Assembly: GCA_030425355.1 (NCBI GenBank)
Contig: JAUIAG010000012.1
Location: 1 to 40,764 of the forward strand
Reading direction: 5' to 3'
Source: Verrucomicrobiia bacterium
GTDB taxonomy: Bacteria; Verrucomicrobiota; Verrucomicrobiia; Limisphaerales; JAJOIW01
Length of the DNA stretch: 40,764 nucleotides
The notes under the pieces are model-generated. The model had not been told where the DNA came from, searched no databases, and saw nothing but the letters and a program-made list of their open reading frames with translations. The position numbers were made by a program, and so were the translations under genes. Each line of letters opens with the position of its first letter. Position 1 is the stretch's first letter. Below are positions 36,229-40,764 of this stretch, piece by piece.

Positions 36229-37695
36229 TCAGGCAAGAATTGGTTTGAGAATATGGCCGTGGACATCGGTCAGCCGTCGGTCGATTCCCTGGTGCCGGAC
36301 TGTCAGTTGTTCGTGATCAATGCCGAGAAGGTGGAGCAGTGTGGCATGCAGGTCATAGCACCGGACTGGTTCTTCAGCTTTCCATCCCCATTCGTCTGAC
36401 CTTCCGACACTTGATCCGGGTCTGATACCGGCTCCGGCGACCCATGTGACAAAGGTGCCGCCATTGTGGTCGCGGCCGGACTGCCCCTGACTGAATGGCA
36501 TTCTTCCAAACTCGGTGGTCCACACGACCAGTGTGTCCTCGAGCAGGCCCCGGGCTTTGAGATCAGTGATGAGGCCGGCGATGGGTTTGTCCACCTGATT
36601 GGTCATGTAAGGCAGTTCCTTGTGTATGTTGGCGTGGTTGTCCCAGTTATTGGCCGGGCCGCCCATACCACTCCACACCTGGACAAAACGGACATCCCGT
36701 TCAATCATACGGCGTGCCATAAGGCATCGTCTTCCGAAGTCTTCGGTGACGGGGTTATCCAGACCATAAAGGTGCCTTGTCGCCGTCGATTCACCACGGA
36801 GATCAAATAATTCAGGCACACTGAGCTGCAGCCGCGCCGCCATTTCGTAGCTGGATATCCTCGCTGCAAGCCGGCTGTCGGACGGCCATCCTCTGCGGTG
36901 ATTCGCGTTGAGAAAATTCAGGATATCCTTTCCGCTGCTTTCAGTTTGACGGGTTATGAAATCTGCTTCCTCCGGCGGATTGAGGTATTCCACCGGCTGG
37001 TCCCTGCTGGAATCAATCACGGTTCCTTCATACTCGAGAGGAAGGAAACCTGAGGAAAAGTTTCCCATATTGTTATAAGGCAGTCCCTTCGGGTCCGGGA
37101 GGACGATAAAACTCGGAAGGTTCCTGTTTATCTCTCCCAGTGCATAGCAAACCCATGCTCCGACGCAGGGAAATCCCGGCAGCGTGAAACCGGTGTTCTG
37201 CATATAGCTGCCCAGGCCATGAACATTGGTCGGCGAGGTCATGGATTGAATAAATGCCAGATCATCAACTATGCGCGCCGTGTGCGGGAATACACTGCTC
37301 ACCCACTGCCCCGCCTGGCCATGGCGACGGAATTCAAAAGGGCTCTGCATCACTTTGAAGCCCGGAGAGTTGGTGACCGATTCAACCAGTTGGCCGGCAC
37401 CGGGGTCAAACCGGCGGCCATGAAGTGCGCCCAGCCGCGGCTTGTAATCAAATGTGTCCATCTGACTGACACCGCCATTCATGAACAGGTGGATGATTTT
37501 TCTGGCTCTTGGCTGTTTTGGGGGGACACTTTGATAAATACCCCCGCTGCCAGCCCTGAGGTCTCCTGACTGCATCAGCACATTCAGGAGCGCAAGCCGG
37601 CCGAATGCCCCGCCTGCCTGCCCGAGAAACAATCTGCGCGGGAGGCTCACCGGGTCGGATACCGCGGCTGGAAATTTCTGCAATCGGGATTTCAT
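36229..37695 (-). CDS. DUF1501 family protein
   Basis: 'PRRLFLGQAGGAFGRLALLNVL' signal-like start, 'KIIHLFMNGGVSQMDTFDYKPRL', 'TLVVWTTEFGRMPFSQGQSGRDHNGGTFVTWVAGAGIRPG', and 'CYDLHATLLHLLGIDHEQLT'. Confidence 0.93.
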   Translation of the reverse strand: MKSRLQKFPAAVSDPVSLPRRLFLGQAGGAFGRLALLNVLMQSGDLRAGSGGIYQSVPPKQPRARKIIHLFMNGGVSQMDTFDYKPRLGALHGRRFDPGAGQLVESVTNSPGFKVMQSPFEFRRHGQAGQWVSSVFPHTARIVDDLAFIQSMTSPTNVHGLGSYMQNTGFTLPGFPCVGAWVCYALGEINRNLPSFIVLPDPKGLPYNNMGNFSSGFLPLEYEGTVIDSSRDQPVEYLNPPEEADFITRQTESSGKDILNFLNANHRRGWPSDSRLAARISSYEMAARLQLSVPELFDLRGESTATRHLYGLDNPVTEDFGRRCLMARRMIERDVRFVQVWSGMGGPANNWDNHANIHKELPYMTNQVDKPIAGLITDLKARGLLEDTLVVWTTEFGRMPFSQGQSGRDHNGGTFVTWVAGAGIRPGSSVGRSDEWGWKAEEPVRCYDLHATLLHLLGIDHEQLTVRHQGIDRRLTDVHGHILKPILA

Positions 37696-37706
37696 GTCAT
37701 GTCAAA

Positions 37707-40409
37707 TCAGGGCAGGAATAAAAATTCATTGCTGTTGAAAATCATCCGGCAGGCATTGGCGAGTCCGTGTTCACGAGCATAGGCGGAGAGCATCCGTGTT
37801 TCCTCCATGGACAGGCTCCTTCCGTAGGCCTGCAGGCCCATATGCCCGATCTGATCGTCTGCATCCGGGAACTGGTTTTTCAGGCTCTGCGCCCACTGCT
37901 GACTCTGGTATATGACCCACCGGTTGTGGAGCAGGGCAAGAGCCTGGAAGCTGGTGACAGATTCACTGCGCACCGGTGTCAGCTGTGAAGCATCCGCACA
38001 GTTCAATACTTTCATGAATGGATCGGGAACGGTGCGGAATCGAAACCGGTAGATGGCGCGGCGCTGATTCTCCGGACTCTCCGGGGCGAATCCGGAATAA
38101 TCGAGATTGGGAGTGACGTGAACTCCCCTTGACGCGATGAAGTGCCGGGCGGATGGCCCGCCCATTGTCCGGTCGAGGTTGTTGGAGACTGCAAGAATGG
38201 CGTCCCGCACCGCCTCGGCCGGCAGCATTCTGAGGTTTGCCCGCCAGTAGTATTGATTTTGCGGATCCACGGAAAGCCCGTCCGCCCGCTCTGCGGAACT
38301 TTGGCGGTAGGTCCGGCTCATCAGAATGGATTTATGAACCTGCTTCAATGAGCCGCCGCTGCGAATCAGTTCCCCGGCCAGAAAATCCAGAAGATCCGGG
38401 TGTGACGGCCGACTCCCCATCCGGCCGAAATCGTTCGGGGTTGCCACTATCCCGCGGCCGAAATAGTGGAGCCATATCCGATTGACGATCGAGCGCCATG
38501 TCAGAGGGTTCTCCGGGTCGGAAAGCCACTGTGCAAGCGCCGCCCGCCGCATCCCTTCCGGAGCGGATGCCGGTATATCAAAGCGGGGCGGCTGGTGTTT
38601 CAGACAACTCAGACTTCCGGGTTCGGCGGGTTCGCCCGGCCTGTGTATGTCACCCCGCTTCAGGACATTTACCGGACGTGGCTCCCGCGCCGGCTTGAAG
38701 TTGCCGACAGGCTCGAATTGACTGGTGGCCACGTATGCCCGGGTTTGCGATGGCAGATTGCCCAGTTCCCCATGGATATGAGTCTTGAGAAAACTTTTCA
38801 GTTCCGGCAGCAGTTCATCCGCCTGTGGAATTGAAGCTGCTTCCAGCCACGGTCTCAGTGCTGCGGTCACCGGGGCTGCAGCCGGAAGTGAAGGCCGGTC
38901 GGACACAGAGAGCCGGAAACGGCCAATCAGGTGCCGACCGCCATGCAGCTGGTCCAGCGAAACCCGGATTTTCAGGCCCGGCTTCATGACTATGGGATCA
39001 GTGAGATCCACCACCGCCTGATGGAATTCACCCACTTCTGGATAAATGCCCCATGCAGTTGACTCATCCCCATCCACGGCCCTGCTCACGTCCCAGCCTT
39101 GCTGGTCGAAATCCGATCGGGCCTCCGGCCGCAACTCATGCAGACTGACGATACCATCCTCTATGGACTCAACTCTCAGTTCCGACAGATGCAGATTTCC
39201 ATTCAACTGTCTTCCCGGGCCGCCATGTGGCAGCGAAGTGTGCGGCAGCAGCTCCAGACGAATCGCCGCCACGGAATCGAGTCCGGAGTAACCTTCAATG
39301 GTATAGGAATCGATTTCAGGTGCATGGTCTCCACTGAACAACCACGAACCATCCTCAAGCCTCTCCGCTACAGAGCCACTGCGGGTGGACAGGCTTTCTC
39401 GGTCCAGCGCCATCCACAGAGACTCGGCTTTCCTTTTTTCCGAAAGCCAGTCGATGAAAAGTGAGCGGGCTTCGTGAGGATTCATATACTGGTCGGGCCA
39501 TTCATCGGCTTCAAGCCGGTCAAGTGCCGCTTCGAGAGTTTTCCTCCGCCGCCGTATCTCCGGATCCGAATCATGGCTGCGGTTGGCTCTGTCGACACCG
39601 GCAAACACCGCCTGCAGGGAGAAATAATCCTCCTGGGATATGGGGTCGAATTTGTGGTCATGACAGCGTGCACAATGCACAGTCAGGCTCGTGAAAGTGG
39701 ACATGGTGCTGGTGATCATGTCGTCCCGATCCATCATCTGGGCAATGCGCTTGTCCACAGTGCCGTCCTGAATGCCCTGCTGCGAGCTGCTGTCCCACGG
39801 CCCGGCTGCCAGAAACCCCACTCCCACCCAGGACCACCGGTCCTCCGGATAAAGGATGTCTCCGGCGATCTGGTCCTCAACAAACCGGCCATACGGGCGG
39901 TCATCATTCAGGGCGTTGATCACGTAGTCGCGATATTGCCATGCATGCTCCCGTATTGCGTCCTCGTCATGCCCGTGTGTCTCGGCAAAATGCACCAGAT
40001 CCAGCCAGTGTCCCGCCCATTTCTCCCCGTATCCTGGATCGTGAAGAAGTCTGTCCACAAGATTCTCATACGCTTCTTCACCCGGATCACTCACAAAGTC
40101 CGAGATGGTTTCCGGAGATGGTGGAAGGCCGATCACATCAAAATAAACACGGCGTATCAGTTCCCGTGGTGCTGCCTGTGAGGACCGCTCCAGTCCCATG
40201 TTCCTGAGTTTGCGGTCTATGAAAAAGTCAATGGGGCTGGAATCATCAGCACCGTTTGCTGCAATGGCCGGAACAGATTCAGATTTCAGCTCTCTCAACC
40301 ACCATGAATCATCCGTGCTCCACACACCCCGTGGAGCCCATAATTGCATGCAGGCCAATACCAGACAACAAAGGTGCTTCCGTTTCATGCGTTCGTTGGA
40401 TTTGATCAC
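37707..40409 (-). CDS. DUF1549/DUF1553 (PSD1-type) secreted protein with a CxxCH motif
   Basis: 'DFFIDRKLRNMGLERSSQAAPRELIRRVYFDVIGLPPSPETISDF', 'TVHCARCHDHKFDPISQEDYFSLQAVFAGV', 'WRSIVNRIWLHYFGRGIVATPNDFGRMGSRPSHPDLLDFLA'. Start 40409 or MKRKHLCC at 40388. Confidence 0.93.
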   Translation of the reverse strand: MIKSNERMKRKHLCCLVLACMQLWAPRGVWSTDDSWWLRELKSESVPAIAANGADDSSPIDFFIDRKLRNMGLERSSQAAPRELIRRVYFDVIGLPPSPETISDFVSDPGEEAYENLVDRLLHDPGYGEKWAGHWLDLVHFAETHGHDEDAIREHAWQYRDYVINALNDDRPYGRFVEDQIAGDILYPEDRWSWVGVGFLAAGPWDSSSQQGIQDGTVDKRIAQMMDRDDMITSTMSTFTSLTVHCARCHDHKFDPISQEDYFSLQAVFAGVDRANRSHDSDPEIRRRRKTLEAALDRLEADEWPDQYMNPHEARSLFIDWLSEKRKAESLWMALDRESLSTRSGSVAERLEDGSWLFSGDHAPEIDSYTIEGYSGLDSVAAIRLELLPHTSLPHGGPGRQLNGNLHLSELRVESIEDGIVSLHELRPEARSDFDQQGWDVSRAVDGDESTAWGIYPEVGEFHQAVVDLTDPIVMKPGLKIRVSLDQLHGGRHLIGRFRLSVSDRPSLPAAAPVTAALRPWLEAASIPQADELLPELKSFLKTHIHGELGNLPSQTRAYVATSQFEPVGNFKPAREPRPVNVLKRGDIHRPGEPAEPGSLSCLKHQPPRFDIPASAPEGMRRAALAQWLSDPENPLTWRSIVNRIWLHYFGRGIVATPNDFGRMGSRPSHPDLLDFLAGELIRSGGSLKQVHKSILMSRTYRQSSAERADGLSVDPQNQYYWRANLRMLPAEAVRDAILAVSNNLDRTMGGPSARHFIASRGVHVTPNLDYSGFAPESPENQRRAIYRFRFRTVPDPFMKVLNCADASQLTPVRSESVTSFQALALLHNRWVIYQSQQWAQSLKNQFPDADDQIGHMGLQAYGRSLSMEETRMLSAYAREHGLANACRMIFNSNEFLFLP

Positions 40410-40588
40410 ACTCTATCAGAGACCGTCATGAAATCCTACAATGAATTGATTGCTGCTTACTTTGCTAAAACCTCCGCTGCGGTCGGAATGGATCGGTGCT
40501 GTCAGCTGAACATTGGATGCTTCAGCCTGCCGGGGTGCGGTGTTTGGATTTCGGGCTATTCCCTGTGGTGTCGCTTGTTCCTCGCTCA

Positions 40589-40764
40589 ACCACCGGCTAT
40601 GAATCTTCGATCCCGCCGGGATCGTTTGAAGATTGGGAGAGAAAAGGATGTGCCCGATTGGCTCCCCCCGGGATCGCCGGCGTCCCCGCCGGCCTGTTCA
40701 CGGCCCCGTGAGCTGATGAGCGGATGGTGGAGGTTCCTGGCACCGGGTCCTGTGTGATATGGAA
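40589..40764. repeat. Degenerate copy of the 0.75-1.08 kb dispersed repeat, cut by the window end
   Basis: CTCAACCACCGGCTATGAATCTTCGATCCCGCCGGGATCGTTTGA...CCCCGGGATCGCCGGCGTCCCCGCCGGCCTGTTCA...GGTTCCTGGCACCGGGTCCT aligns by eye to the 0.75-1.08 kb units. Confidence 0.75.

Overview
The window is about 40.8 kb of GC-rich bacterial chromosome. Adjacent DUF1549/DUF1553 (PSD1) and DUF1501 genes, plus abundant structured intergenic repeats, suggest a Planctomycetota/Verrucomicrobiota-type genome (inference). I recognise about 24 protein genes and one tRNA-Val(GAC). The genes include a 5'-truncated periplasmic adaptor, a PQQ/BamB-like beta-propeller, an orphan NtrC-type sigma-54 activator, a class-III PLP enzyme next to a PhnZ/TmpB-like HD oxygenase, and a CzcA/CusA-type RND pump with a TolC partner but no adjacent adaptor. 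Also present are two separate DUF1553+DUF1501 modules, a Gfo/Idh/MocA oxidoreductase, YhbY, PurH, glycosyltransferases, an MsbA-like ABC exporter, a His-rich coiled-coil protein and PPK2. The most interesting gene set is a three-gene cluster (31.2-36.1 kb): a TonB-dependent receptor, a transmembrane hybrid histidine kinase and a YfiR/DUF4154 protein. It looks like a YfiBNR-like envelope-sensing system with a kinase in place of the diguanylate cyclase. The most interesting non-coding signal is a four-copy, alternating-orientation, triple-hairpin element (about 85-89 nt) with compensatory base changes at 21.46-22.21 kb. A second family of GTGCCAGGCAC/GTGCCTGGCAC palindromes sits at 0.7-1.1 kb and 6.6 kb. 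No CRISPR array, rRNA, prophage or transposase was seen.
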